Positions 1 through 10,658 of a stretch of DNA of 64,000 nt are shown here, piece by piece. This DNA is from Combretum micranthum. Taxonomy: Eukaryota; Streptophyta; Magnoliopsida; Myrtales; Combretaceae. Within the stretch, counting starts at the first letter, position 1. Every line of letters begins with the position of its first letter. Made by a program: the position numbers and the translations under genes. The stretch spans positions 62,001-126,000 of the forward strand of contig JAMXBD010002455.1 of NCBI GenBank assembly GCA_024138025.1. The letters are read 5' to 3'. The notes under the pieces are model-generated. The model saw only the letters and a list, made by a program, of their open reading frames with translations. It was not told the DNA's origin and ran no database searches.

Positions 1-579
1 TTGATTTGTTTTGATGGATGTACATAAAGTGACATAACTTGTAATAATTATTTGGAAACAAAAGTCCTTGGAAAAGAAAGTGGAATTGAGTGGTTGTAAG
101 AATAGGATGTACAAATAGGTAATCATAGGTTGTACTTGTGAATAGTAAGGAATAGTAGTCAAAACAATTTAATTACCGGTAGTAAGAAAAATACGAATGA
201 GAAGGTTATAACTGTATTTTTTGTAAGCCGAAAAATTATGAAATTTATATTTTTGAAATTCTTATTTTATTTCGATTCAAATGAGTATTCACAAGTAGAT
301 TTTTGAAATTCTAGTTCCGGGGCACGCTTTTCTATAATGGGTCTCGGGATGACCCGGAATTGAAATTTTCTTAAAATCTGATCTTTTCTTGTTTCGAAAT
401 ATAATCAAGAACTATATTCAAAATTAATTTTGCTTATAAAAGTTTCTTATTTGGAAATCGAGGAAAAGCCAGAATTAGGGTTTCTAGGTCTTTCTCATAA
501 AGCTTGAACTAAACCGGTTTAGGGTTTCATTTTCTGGTTTTTGAAGTTTACTTGATTACGAGGAAACCCGGGGTATGCA
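1..579 (-). repeat. 5' portion of a long LTR, minus orientation, cut by window start
   Basis: Read on the minus strand this begins TGCATACCCCGGG, a variant of the TGTAAACCCC start seen in the other LTRs here. It then follows the same sequence plan as the 3' LTR at 9454-13338: a run of 'aaccctaaaccgg' and 'ggcttttcctcgg' motifs, then the segment with 'ccgggtcatcccgagaccc' and 'acgtgccccggaact'. It seems to have landed in the LTR at 580-1861, whose homologue at 61525-62367 is continuous across this point. The opposite end lies outside the window, so a target duplication cannot be checked. No coding potential seen. Confidence 0.6.
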
Positions 580-1861
580 TTATAAAAGTAATAAAATTGT
601 GTAATGAAATAAAATGAATAGTGTAAAAGACTAATCAATTACCGGTAGAAATGAAAATACGATAAAAAGGTTATAACTGTAACTTTTATAACCCGAAAAA
701 TTATATAGCTGATATATTTAGAAATCTTATAAAATTACGAGTCTAACGGTACTAATGATATATTTTTTATATCTCGAGCCCCGGGACACACTTTTCAAAG
801 TCTGCATCCGAACGGGTTCGAAATAGATAAAAAATTTACCAATCTAATATTTTTATACAAACTTATATTACTACGAGCTATTCTACTTATTTAAACTACA
901 CCTCGGCCTCTAGGGTTAAGGGCGTTAGATTGCCGGACTTACACTATTGTATTCCGGTTAGGGTTTCCGATGATTTTCCGGTTTAGACCTTTGCCAATTT
1001 GGAAACTGAGATTTTCTATTTATAACGTATTTAGTTTGAGAAATTTATTTTAAATTTTATTTTTATAAGCATTTAATATCTCTTACTGCTTTCGGAAATC
1101 TTGAATTGAATCATTATATCCGGAGTTATATCGGTAATGGTTACCGGATATGATTTTCTTGAGTTTGAGTCAAATATCGATTTTTGGAATGATTTTGGGG
1201 AAATCTTGGTTTTTATAATTTGCTTTGAAAAAGGATCTTCATAGTGTTTTGTTTTCGTATTTATTTTTCCTTCGATTTAAGGTTTTATGAACAATTGGTC
1301 AACTTAAGGATTATCTAATTTGTTATTTTGTTTGTTGAATTCTTCCTTCTTAAGATTACGAGATTTCAATTTCTAACTCGTTCTATGATTCTTGGGAGTT
1401 TGATTTGATCGTTAGGGCTTTATTGTGATTTTCGTCTCTTAGGATTATTAGTCTGGTCGTTTGGGGAATTTCCAAAGTCTATATTTTATTATTGGCAGAT
1501 AAAGTTTTCTTAATCGTGCCAAAGCCTAGTTATGGAATTGGCTTTTGGTGATTTCCTGATGCTTCAAATTGTCATGTTATAAATTAACTTGCTTTTTAGC
1601 AAATTATCATTGTGTTTTATTTTTATCCCGATTTTTATGAATTATAGATTAAGTAAGCGGTTTATCTTACGTAATGGTTTTTGGACTTAAGGACTTTTGT
1701 AGTCCTTATTTTATTTTTAGATTTTCTCAAGACTAATGAATTCTTACTTTCGTTTATATTTCAGGACTCATTCAAAGTTCGGTTTTAATTTGGAGTGATT
1801 TTTAAGGTTTATTTTCGAAGTTCATTTTGAAATTATTTATTGAAATTTTCTGGGGCTTACA
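580..1861 (-). repeat. 5' portion of an A-type long LTR, minus orientation
   Basis: This closely matches 61525-62367 in the same orientation, ending in the same GGGGCTTACA. On the minus strand the start is TGTAAGCCCC, the same as the A-type LTR starting at 21154. It is truncated on its inner side by the LTR at 1-579 and abuts LTR-type sequence of another family at 1862, as expected for insertion into that LTR. The upstream copy of its target duplication (expected TATAC) is outside the window. Nothing coding was found. Confidence 0.7.
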
Positions 1862-3632
1862 TATACCCCATCATACATATCCATTTTTTTCTTTGCCTAC
1901 ACCACTAGTGCCACTACATTACAATCACAATCATTAATTGAGAATTGAAGTAGAACTCACTCGGCCATTGGACGCCGGTCTTTTTAGTAGTAATAGTTAG
2001 GAGGTAGGGTGTCGTCTTGCTCGGGATCACCTACCAAGTAAGAATAATCCTAATGAGATACTTATCATATAACTAATCCAAGCTATGCATCTAAACTAGA
2101 TGAATTCGGAATTCTCGCTATTTGCAGAAGCTCCGTCTTAAAATAGCCATAACTTGGTCATTTTAACTTGGAATTTCGCAAATTTTATATCGATCTCTAT
2201 CTACTTCGAATGATCTATCTATTTCTAATATTAAATTCAATTTTTGAAAACATTAAGGTCACGTAACAGTAGGATCAGATCTGTTCCGTAAACCTTCCAA
2301 TTCCAAAAATTTGCTTTGCTTTTGATGAGAAATGTTCCTAGTTGATGATTTATGCATAAATGGTATATGAATGAATTCCTAACATGAATATCATCTAATG
2401 AACTCCATAAGTGCATGGTTTTGATGATCTTTGATGATGGACTCTTATGAATTCCTAGTTATCAAGAATTTCCTTAATGGCCCCTTATAAAAACTTATTA
2501 TCACCAACCTTACATCCCTTAATGTTTTTATGATTTTATCCTTAGAACTTACTTATCACTTAATTAAAAATGAGTTCCCAACATCCATATTGGTCATGAC
2601 TTTCATTCATGCATAAAAACCCACATTTTTCATTGAGTAGATATGTTTTTGAATAAGCTACTCATAAAAATCCGAATTTTGTAATTTTTCTTTTCTTGCA
2701 TTTTCCTTATGAGAAAACTTGTTTAATGTATCAAAAATTGGGGCTCCAATATATTTATTATCTAAAGACTTTATTTAGCTTATAAAACATGCCATCTAAG
2801 CTTAGATACTAAGCGTTTATGTGGGCACCACCCAAAAATACGAATTTGACTATACATCCATAAATCAATATTTTCATTCTAACTTTATTACTTGTTTTAC
2901 ATTTGTATCATGCCTAAACTTATCTAAATTTATGGAAATCATTCCTTCAAGATACCTATTACACATATCCTTCATTTTTCATGTGAAATATAAGTTTAAA
3001 GATGGTTTTGGTGGTTTTCAAAGTAAGGTTCTAATTTCATCCGAATTTCCTACCATTCATGTAAACCCCGGTAATTCTCAGTAGCTAGAAAACCCCGGGA
3101 GTTGGAAGCGAAACCCTAATCCGATTAGGTTGAGTTTAGTGGATGAAGCTTAGGAACCCTAAATCCGGCTTTCCTTCGGTTTCATAGTAAAATAAATATT
3201 ACCAAGTGAATGAATTCAAATTATTGTTCCAAGGTACATTTCAAACCTTTGAAAGCTTTGAATTCGGGAATTTTTCAATTCTGGGCCTTCCCGAGCCCAA
3301 TTACGGAAAAGCGTGCCCTGGGCCACAGATTCAGAAAAATGTTCCGGAATATTCATTAGGACCGTAATTTTATAAGGATTCCAAAAATATCAATTTCATA
3401 ATTTTCCGAGCTATAAAAATTACAGTTATAGCTTTTCCCGTGTTTTCGGAACAATCGGTAAAGTAGATGTCTTGTCTACTATTCACAAGTACAACCTACA
3501 CTACACACTACCCATACCCTATTCTTACATCCTTACAACTACTCATTTCAATTTTCTTTTCCAAGAAAATTTGTCTCTTAAATAATTATTACATTTAATT
3601 TACTAAATTACAATTTCAATTTTCTTCAAAAC

Positions 3633-3651
3633 TCACACACACACACACACA
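3633..3651. repeat. (CA)n microsatellite in LTR
   Basis: Uninterrupted CA dinucleotides just upstream of a GGCCGGCGCC motif at 3657-3666. The same arrangement occurs inverted as (TG)n at 53052-53070 in the other L-type solo LTR, so the microsatellite is an ancestral part of this LTR family. Confidence 0.9.
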
Positions 3652-5175
3652 AGGAGGCCGGCGCCCCTCCCTCTATTTTCCCTCTTCATTTAATTATTTT
3701 ACTCCATTGTGTATAACTAAACCCTAATACACTTGATATGTATACTCAATTTTCTCTCTCTCTCTTCATTTCTTCTCATTTCAAAATTGAAAAAGAGAAA
3801 ACCTCTCTTCTTTCCCTCTCCCTTAGTGCCGAGCACCCCCCCTCCCTCTCCCTCTTGCTCTTGCAACTCAAAACTCCTCCATTTCTACCTTAGATCCTCC
3901 TTTGGTATGTTGATTCAAGCCTTGTTCTTCCTAGTTCTTGTAATGGCAAGACCATATCTTGTGTATTTCCTCACTAAATCCCAATGAGCTAATGCTAGGG
4001 GCATGGAAACACATGAACAAGAATGTCAAGCCATCACAAGACATGGATCTAATGTTTAGATGTGTTTTTTTTAAGATCTCATCTTGTTCATGCATGTAAA
4101 GTAGTGATCTTGCACATATATTGTTGTTCATGCCATGAGATCCATGCTTTTTATGTCATATGTTGTAGATCTAAGGTTTAGACATTCATAACTATGTACA
4201 TGCATGATCATATGGTTCATTTTGGTTTATATGCTTTGATGGCCATGAGAATGAAGTCTTGTTCATATATAGAGATGATAGATAGTATATCTTAACATGT
4301 AGAAGGCAAGACCATTGAAAAAGAAGGGCTTTGTTAGATATGAAAAGTTGAAAATTCGGATGAAATGGAAACCCTACCTTAAAGACCCCCAAAATCAACT
4401 TTAAACTTATATTTCATAAGAAAAATGAAGGGTATGTGTAATAGACATGTTGAAGGAATTATTTTCATGAGTTTAGATGAGTTTAGGCATAATAAAAACA
4501 AGAAAAACAAGAGGTGAAGTTAGAATGAAAAATGTTGACTTTAAATGTGTAGTCAAATTCGTAACTTTGTGTAATGCCTAAAAAACACTTAGTATTTAAG
4601 TCTAAAATGGATGTTTTATAAGCTAAATGAAGTCCTTAGATAATGTATACATTGAAGCTCCAATTTTTAATGCATTAGACAAGATTTCCCTTAAGAAAAA
4701 TGTAAGAAAAGGAAATTTGGAAAATTCTGATTTTCACAAATAGCTTATTAAAAACATGTTTACCAAATGAAAAATGTGAACTTCTATGCATGAATGGAGG
4801 CCATGACTATTATAGACTTTGAGAACCTATTTTAGTTAAATAATAAGTAGATTACAAGATTAAAAACCAAAGAAACCCTAAGGAGTATAATGTGGGAAAA
4901 GCTTCTTAGAATTAGTCTTTATGAGACTTTCCCAACACTTAGGAGTTCCTAAGAGTTTATTACTACAAAAATCATCATGACCATGCACATATTGAGTTCA
5001 TTACATGGCATACACATTAGTAATTCATTCCTAAATCATTCATGCATGAATCACCAACTAGGAACATTTCTTATCAAAAGCAAAGCACATTTTCAAAATT
5101 GGATCAATTGCGGAACAGAACTGATCCCACTGTTCGTGACCCTATTATTTTCAAAACTTGGATTTAATACTTGAA

Positions 5176-5260
5176 ATAGATAGATCTTTCGAAGTAGATA
5201 AGATCGATATAAAATTTGCGAAATTCCGAGTTAAAATGACCAAGTTATGGCCGTTTTAAG
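5176..5260 (+). promoter_or_regulatory. Shared LTR block (copy in L solo LTR)
   Basis: One of eight copies of an 85-90 bp block. Its order is TAGATCTTTCGAAGTAGATA, then a TATAAAATTTGCGAAATTCC-like stretch, then GAGTTAAAATGACC, then AAGTTATGGCCGTTTTAAG. Other copies are at 12085-12168, 15845-15934, 18352-18436 and 25381-25470 (plus), and 2137-2225, 51440-51525 and 58580-58669 (minus). Function unknown; listed as regulatory only because it is non-coding and conserved. Confidence 0.6.
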
Positions 5261-5740
5261 TCGGACTTCCGAAAATAGCGAGAAATCCGAATTCAACTAG
5301 TCTAGATATATAGTTTGATTTAATTACATGGTGAGAATCTCATTAGGATTATTCTTGATTGGTAGGTGATCCGAGCAGGACGACACTCTACCTCCCGATA
5401 TTATTATTAAGAAGTTGGCGTCCAATGGCCGAGTGAGTTTACTTCCATTCTCAATTAATGCATGTGATTGTAATGTAGTGGCACTAGTGAGTAGGCAAAG
5501 ATAAAAGAAATTGTATAAGCATGTGGGGTATATGGGAATTATTTGTGTTGATTGTTGATATGTGAAATGGAGCTTAAGGTATATCGGAACCGGGTGTTAA
5601 GATATTGACTGCTTTACTAGAATCTTATGATGAATGTCTGCGAATACTTGTTGGTCACTTAAAAGAATTGAATTAATGACTATTCGACTTCGACTATAAA
5701 TTGAATCCATTCATGTCACGATGGGGTTGGAGCATTCGCA

Positions 5741-5830
5741 TTGTTGGTTAATCGTGATCCATAAAACGACTTGTTGGTTAATCGTGATCCATAAAACGAC
5801 TTGTTGGTTAATCGTGATCCATAAAACGAA
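5741..5830 (+). repeat. Three 30-bp tandem repeats in LTR
   Basis: Three nearly identical 30-bp units beginning TTGTTGGTTAATCGTGATCC. Related tandem arrays sit at the same relative position in two other LTRs: 12632-12730 (38-bp unit) and 50866-50955 (30-bp unit, inverted). The minus-strand ORF across it is only the repeat reading through. Confidence 0.9.
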
Positions 5831-6038
5831 TTATTATTAGTTGACCGTGAGCTTAAACGGCGTCGTACCGCAGGATTCGTTAATCTGCTAACCCGGGATG
5901 GAGGGCGTAAGTCCATCCACATATGATTTCCGGTTGGTCATATGTTTGCTGAATTCATTTGTTTGATGCATACACTTGCCTGAATAATTACTTGTTGACT
6001 GAAGTATGTTTAATTGCGTTATGGAAGTATTGCTCACT

Positions 6039-6052
6039 AAGCTAGTTAGCTT
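6039..6052 (+). promoter_or_regulatory. Conserved LTR hairpin AAGCTA-GT-TAGCTT
   Basis: A perfect 6-bp stem with a 2-nt spacer, about 410-425 bp before the LTR 3' end, inside CACTAAGCTAGTTAGCTTAC. Equivalent hairpins occur at 12921-12934, 19302-19315, 20469-20484, 50641-50654 and 57840-57854. The role is unknown; its place near the presumed R/U5 part suggests RNA 3'-end or packaging functions, which is inference. Confidence 0.55.
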
Positions 6053-7425
6053 ACGCCCCTATAGTTTCTATCTTTTGCAGCACGACTTTATATGGCTTAG
6101 GCCAAGACAGCTACAGCGCAGGTACCGGAGATAGGAGTTTCCTATAGAAGTTTAATTCATTCCTTTTTGTATAGACTTCCATTGGAAACTAAGGACTCTG
6201 GATGACTGTAATAGACTGTTATTCTTTTGCGGGGGAATGCCCCTTAGATTTGTAAACTTTAACATATATGCGTTTTGATTTATTATCTATGGCTAATGAA
6301 TGCCTCGTTAAACTGTTTAACTCCATTTGTTGAAGTATTCTATTGTCGTAAAGGAACGCTTTACATCTACTTAAGACTTCCGAAGGCCCCGGGTAGGGAA
6401 CTCGAGAGTCTTACTTAGTATGTGGCGGGCTGTTACATTTAGAATACCCTACGGGGCGTGACAATTCATATTTGACAAAACCTTTCATTTTTCAATGTTC
6501 TTGCCTCCTATATATGAAGATCTACTATCTAACATATCTATACATATACAAGACTACATTTTTATGATCATCAATACATGGAAATCAAAATAACTCTATG
6601 ATCATACATGTAAATGAAGATGTGGATGTCTAAACATTAGATCTACTAAATATAATGCATGAATCATAAATCTCATGGTATGAACATCAATATATACAAG
6701 ATCTCTACTTTACATGCATGAACAAGATGATATTTCAAACAAAACTCTTTCAAATACTAGATCCACTTCTTGTGATGGCTTGAGATTCTTGTAGTAGTGT
6801 TTTCATGTCCCTTGCTCATGCTCATTGGGATTAATGGTGGAAAACACACAAGAATGATCTTGCCACTACAAGATTTGGGATGAACAAGACTTAAAATCAA
6901 CCTACCAATGAAGTCTTGGAGTAGAAAAGAGGAGAAAATAAGTTGAAAATGTGAGAGTGGGGGAGGGGGAGGCTCACGGCACAAAGGAGGAAGAAAGGGA
7001 GAGTTTTCTCTTTTGAAAAAAATGAAACAAGTGAAAAATGAGGAGAGAGAATGAACATTTAGTATATATTAAGTGGATTAGGGTTTTAGTTGAATAAATT
7101 GGGTAAAAATAAATTAAGTCTTCCTTCTGTTTCCATGTATTGTTTTAATAATATAAATTTCCTTTTTCATTATTATGATTTCAGTCAATTTTCAATATTT
7201 CTTCTATATATATATTTGTTCACTTCCGTACCCGATTTCTATTAGCATGTTTCTCGATTGTTTTTTCCGAAAAGCGTCTAAGACTTAATAAAGTTCAAGG
7301 ATCTCACACTAGTTGATAAAACCTGTAGAACAAATAGGAGACATACTCGTGCACAACGCAACCAAGAAATACCCCCTATAGAACCTGAGAACCCGGAGGA
7401 ACCACAACAACCAAACCAACCACGA

Positions 7426-8067
7426 ATGGATCAAGCTAACATCGAACAACTTACCGACCTCATAAGGAATTTCGCACAACAAGCCCATGCTATGCCTACA
7501 CCAATACCTGCACAAGAAGCAGCACCAGAAGTTCCAACACCACCAACCGAAATAACACCAGCTGAGCCGCCATTACCAAAACCTTATCAGAGTATGTTGT
7601 TAGAGTTCATTAAGTGCAATCGATATTTTGATGGAGCTTTTGGAAAACCCGAAGAAGCCGAGGATTGGTTAGCACAAATAGAGCGATCTTTTAATGCTTT
7701 TGAAGTACCACAACACCTTCAGCTTACATATGGTACATTTATGCTGAGATACAATGCAAGAATATGGTGGGAATCCAAAAGTAGGGAGCTACTACCACCA
7801 ATCACATGGGAGACATTTAGGCATGAATTCTTGGAGAACTTTTTCCCTGGAAGCTTGAGAATCCAATATAGTGCAGATTTCTTAAGTATCACCCAAGGAG
7901 ACCGTAGTCTTGAACAATATGAAACAGAGTTTAACAGGCTATTGCAATATGCCCCTGAATCATATAAGGATAGCAAGGAACTCAAGAGGCAAGTCTTCTT
8001 AGGAGGATTGGACGAAGACCTTCGTATCAAGTTGATAGAGTCGACATTAAATATTTCCGAGAACTAG
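7426..8067 (+). CDS. gag: Retrotransposon Gag, capsid part (frame broken at C-terminal side)
   Basis: The 213-residue ORF has a Pro/Gln/Glu-rich N-terminal third and then a typical Retrotrans_gag (chromovirus-type) domain at about residues 65-200. Visible family marks are ARIWWESK near residue 110, ITWETFRHEFLENFFP, the QGDRSLEQYETEFNRLLQYAP segment (about residues 150-170) and the closing FLGGLDEDLR. Gag builds the virus-like particle in the cytoplasm. The frame is open upstream to about 7290 but 7426 is its first ATG. The ORF ends with STLNISEN, but the family-like continuation lies in another frame from about 8040, so a small indel separates it from the zinc-knuckle part. Certain as gag, unlikely to be functional. 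Confidence 0.88.
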   Translation: MDQANIEQLTDLIRNFAQQAHAMPTPIPAQEAAPEVPTPPTEITPAEPPLPKPYQSMLLEFIKCNRYFDGAFGKPEEAEDWLAQIERSFNAFEVPQHLQLTYGTFMLRYNARIWWESKSRELLPPITWETFRHEFLENFFPGSLRIQYSADFLSITQGDRSLEQYETEFNRLLQYAPESYKDSKELKRQVFLGGLDEDLRIKLIESTLNISEN

Positions 8068-8083
8068 TAGAAGAGCACGAATT

Positions 8084-8563
8084 ATGCATGGTGCTAAGAA
8101 AAGGAAAAGGACGGAAGGGAGTGTCATGATAATTGAGGAAGAATCTATAAGTGAACCTAGCCTAAGCCTCAAAATCAATGAGCTTGAAACATCGGTCAGC
8201 CCAAGTAGAAAGAAGGATAAAAAGAAACCGGATACCCAATGTTGGAAATGCAAAAAGGGACATCAACCAAGACAGTGTCCTAAGTTACAACACAAGTGTT
8301 ACTACTGTGGGAGTCCGAATCAAAAAGTCATAAGATGTCCAAAGAAAACCTTTGCCACCTGTCTGATCTGTAAGGAGTCAAGACATATTGCCAAGAAGTG
8401 TCCTAAGAAGAAAAATATGGAAGAGAGATACTCGGCAATGCCCCCACAAGAAATACGTGTGTACAACCTACAAGGACAATGGATTTGCGAGGGAGCCAAC
8501 CAAGAGATAGAATTCGTTGGAGACGATAGTCACGAATGCGAGTCAATATCAGGTTACCTTTAG
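8084..8563 (+). CDS. gag: Gag nucleocapsid part with three CCHC zinc knuckles (frameshifted from gag)
   Basis: This ORF has a Lys-rich start and three retroviral-type zinc knuckles between residues 53 and 106. Knuckle 1 is C53, C56, H60, C65, so it is one residue short of CX2CX4HX4C. Knuckle 2 has C72, C75 and C85 but Gln80 where His is expected. Knuckle 3 (C93, C96, H101, C106) is canonical. Knuckles bind element RNA for packaging. The ORF is in a different frame from the capsid part ending at 8067, so the two are halves of one decayed gag. The tail (residues 112-159) is acidic, carries no protease signature and ends at a stop. Nothing recognisable as pol follows. Confidence 0.8.
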   Translation: MHGAKKRKRTEGSVMIIEEESISEPSLSLKINELETSVSPSRKKDKKKPDTQCWKCKKGHQPRQCPKLQHKCYYCGSPNQKVIRCPKKTFATCLICKESRHIAKKCPKKKNMEERYSAMPPQEIRVYNLQGQWICEGANQEIEFVGDDSHECESISGYL

Positions 8564-9453
8564 ATAATAAATTTCTTGTTGTACCATTTGGACCAAAGAA
8601 ACAATTTGCTAGTAATGACCACATATTATGTAATCGTCACCTTTTCCCTTAATACAGAAGGAATAAAAATATGATTGTCGAAAATTTAGAACGTATCAAA
8701 AGAAGAAAGCAACTCAATTGCCATTTACCTTAAACACACCTAAACCAAAGTATATCAAAAGCATAACTATTACCGCCTAAAAGCTAGAACCGGTAATGAT
8801 AAAATCTCAACAAACAAATTCCAAATTTTTCATCTCGATCTCGACATTATCAGAATAATCATGTAATAAAACAGTGATATCCGTAAGAATAGAATAAGTA
8901 TGAACATTGCGTATTTCATACACGCATGTTGTATATATACTCACATAAGAATGGGAAAGCGAATTCACAACCTTCCTTGTTAAGTGAATGTACCAGTGTC
9001 GTGTCATATTAAGTCGTCATCAGTTCAAAAATAGAGTCAAGTCAAAGTCGTCAGTCATCTGTCGTGTTGGTCGAGTTTGAAACTCTTGAAAAGGTCAAGT
9101 AAAGTGAAGGTTGAAAGTCGCAAAAACCAAATCTTGTTGATTTTATATATGCTATATTGCATAAAATATTAAACGCACAAGATTAACGAAATTCTAATAT
9201 TAACGATTAAAGATACATAAGGAATAAAAATTACGAAAGAAGGAATTCAAAAACAACGATAGACTTCCAAACCCTTTTGTGGAAGTAAAACTAAGAAAAC
9301 GACATAATGAAATCATAATACCATTTCAATAAATAGACGTGAGACAAAATTCCAAATATCACAAATGTTGATGAATTACGATATACAATTTCTCATCAAC
9401 CTACGTACGCATAACAAGTTTTGAGGACAAAACTTTCTTTAAGGTGGGTAGGT
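8564..9453 (+). other. Non-coding internal tail and polypurine tract of the gag-only element
   Basis: An AT-rich stretch without credible coding capacity; the short ORF at 8807-9007 on the minus strand has no family features. The end, GAGGACAAAACTTTC, resembles the end of pol in Tekay/Del-type elements. It is followed by the polypurine tract AAGGTGGGTAGGT (9441-9453), where plus-strand DNA synthesis would start, directly before the LTR. The expected roughly 3 kb of pol is absent. Confidence 0.6.
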
Positions 9454-10549
9454 TGTAAACCCCCAAAAATTTAATAATTCTAAAAAATAATTATAGAAGT
9501 TTGAGTATCAAAATTTAAATCCTGAAAATCGACTCAAGATAAAAACCAAATTCTAGACCAAGTCAAAACACTGGAAACGAAACCCTAAAAATCGAATCAA
9601 GTTAAAACTTAATATCAAATAAGATAAAGAACGAGCTTTCTGGATCTTGAGAAAATGAGAACCCTTGAAACAAAATATAAAGTCCAACTACCGATATAAT
9701 CAACGTCCGTACACCGATTAAATAATCTACCCAATTCCTAAAACGTGAATCAAAATGATAGATCCAAATACCGCTTAACAACGAAATGATAAAATCCTAA
9801 ATCCTTCAGAAAAATTTTAGAATCACAATTTTCAATTTTCACCAAAAGTCAAACTGAGTCAACTCATAACCATAGACTCGGTTAAACGATCCCAAGAACT
9901 AAAAACTATTAAATAATCATAAATAAAATAAGATAAACCATGGTGTAAACTTCGGTTTTTCAAGCAGCCAAGATAACCCTATAACCAGAAACCAAAACCC
10001 TAAACCGGAATAGCTCAAGTCTGGAGTGAGAGCTAGGAACCCTAATCCCGGCTTTTCCTCGGTTTCCAATTAAGAAACTTTGATAAGAAAATTTAAATTT
10101 GAATATAGTTCCTAATTATATTTCAAACCAAGGAAATATAAGATTTTTGGAAAATTTCAATTCCGGGTCATCCCGAGACCCATTATAGAAAAACGTGCCC
10201 CGGAACTAAAATTTCAAAAATTTACTTATGAGTACTCATTTGAACCGAAATAAAATAAGGATTTCAAAAATATATTTTTCATAATTTTCCGGTTTATGAA
10301 AAATACAGTTATAGCCTTTTTACTCGTATTTCATTACTACCGGAAATTAAATTGTCTTGTAAACTATTCACTACTATTCACAAGTACTACCTAGTCTACC
10401 TATTAGCACACTCTACAAATTCAACCCTTACAATCACTCAAATCAAGTCCTTTCTTCCATAACTTTTGTCCCTTCAACTTTATTACAAATTATGACAAGT
10501 GATGCAAAATCAAATCAAAGGCAAATCAAAATGGAACAAATCAAGTTTT

Positions 10550-10597
10550 CCCCCCCCCCCAAGCCTTCCAAACCGGCGCAATTAGGCCCCCCCCCCC
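10550..10597 (+). repeat. Two poly-C runs around a CCGGCGC core
   Basis: Runs of 11 C at 10550-10560 and 10587-10597 flank 'aaaccggcgcaatt', about 50 bp upstream of the TATA box. Other LTRs have GGCCGGCGCC plus C-rich sequence at this position (3657, 16632, 53040 inverted), so this is probably an expanded version of a shared promoter-upstream element. Run lengths may be uncertain through sequencing error. Confidence 0.7.
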
Positions 10598-10650
10598 ATT
10601 CCATGCTCCATTTGAAATTTTTCTTACTTCTTTAACCTAAATTCACTTCA

Positions 10651-10658
10651 TATATAAG
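10651..10658 (+). promoter_or_regulatory. LTR TATA box
   Basis: TATATAAG followed within 10-60 bases by a CT-rich stretch typical of plant transcription starts. Positioned after the C-rich upstream element of the 3' LTR. Confidence 0.55.

Larger units (their letters stand above)
3060..6463 (+). mobile_element. Solo LTR, L type (3.4 kb), with perfect target duplication
   Basis: It starts TGTAAACCCCGG and ends CGGGGCGTGACA. It is flanked by the direct repeat ATTCA at 3055-3059 and 6464-6468, the 5-bp duplication expected for Ty3/gypsy integration. The flanks join into sequence collinear with the LTR copy near 52320-52390. No internal retroelement sequence is present, so this is a solo LTR left by LTR-LTR recombination. 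It is the inverted counterpart of 50230-53651. Inside are a (CA)n tract, a GGCCGGCGCC promoter-proximal motif, the shared block, three 30-bp tandem repeats and the hairpin listed separately. No gene. Confidence 0.9.
1862..7108 (-). repeat. Remnant of an L-type long LTR, minus orientation, split by a solo LTR
   Basis: The two pieces 1862-3059 and 6464-7108 are collinear with 51160-52985 of the minus-strand solo LTR at 50230-53651. They share the 'cactagtgccactacatt' region, the conserved block at 2137-2225, the 'aagaccttgc..' region and the pyrimidine/purine-rich promoter region near 6960-7080. The first piece lacks about 0.9 kb of the LTR 3' end because another LTR inserted at 1861. The second piece stops near 7108, before the LTR start, where unrelated internal retroelement sequence begins. 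Short ORFs here are not conserved and look fortuitous. Confidence 0.7.

Noticed and set aside
2821..3084. Small ORFs in the LTRs (2821-3084, 3733-3987, 13780-13962, 15614-15859, 17015-17335, 22710-22919, 52192-52491, 58200-58430, 60529-60729)
   Set aside because: Low-complexity Phe/Ser/Leu/Lys composition, not conserved between sister LTRs, no domain; chance frames in AT-rich DNA.
5741..5830. CRISPR-like short repeats
   Set aside because: Units are directly tandem without spacers and lie in plant LTRs.
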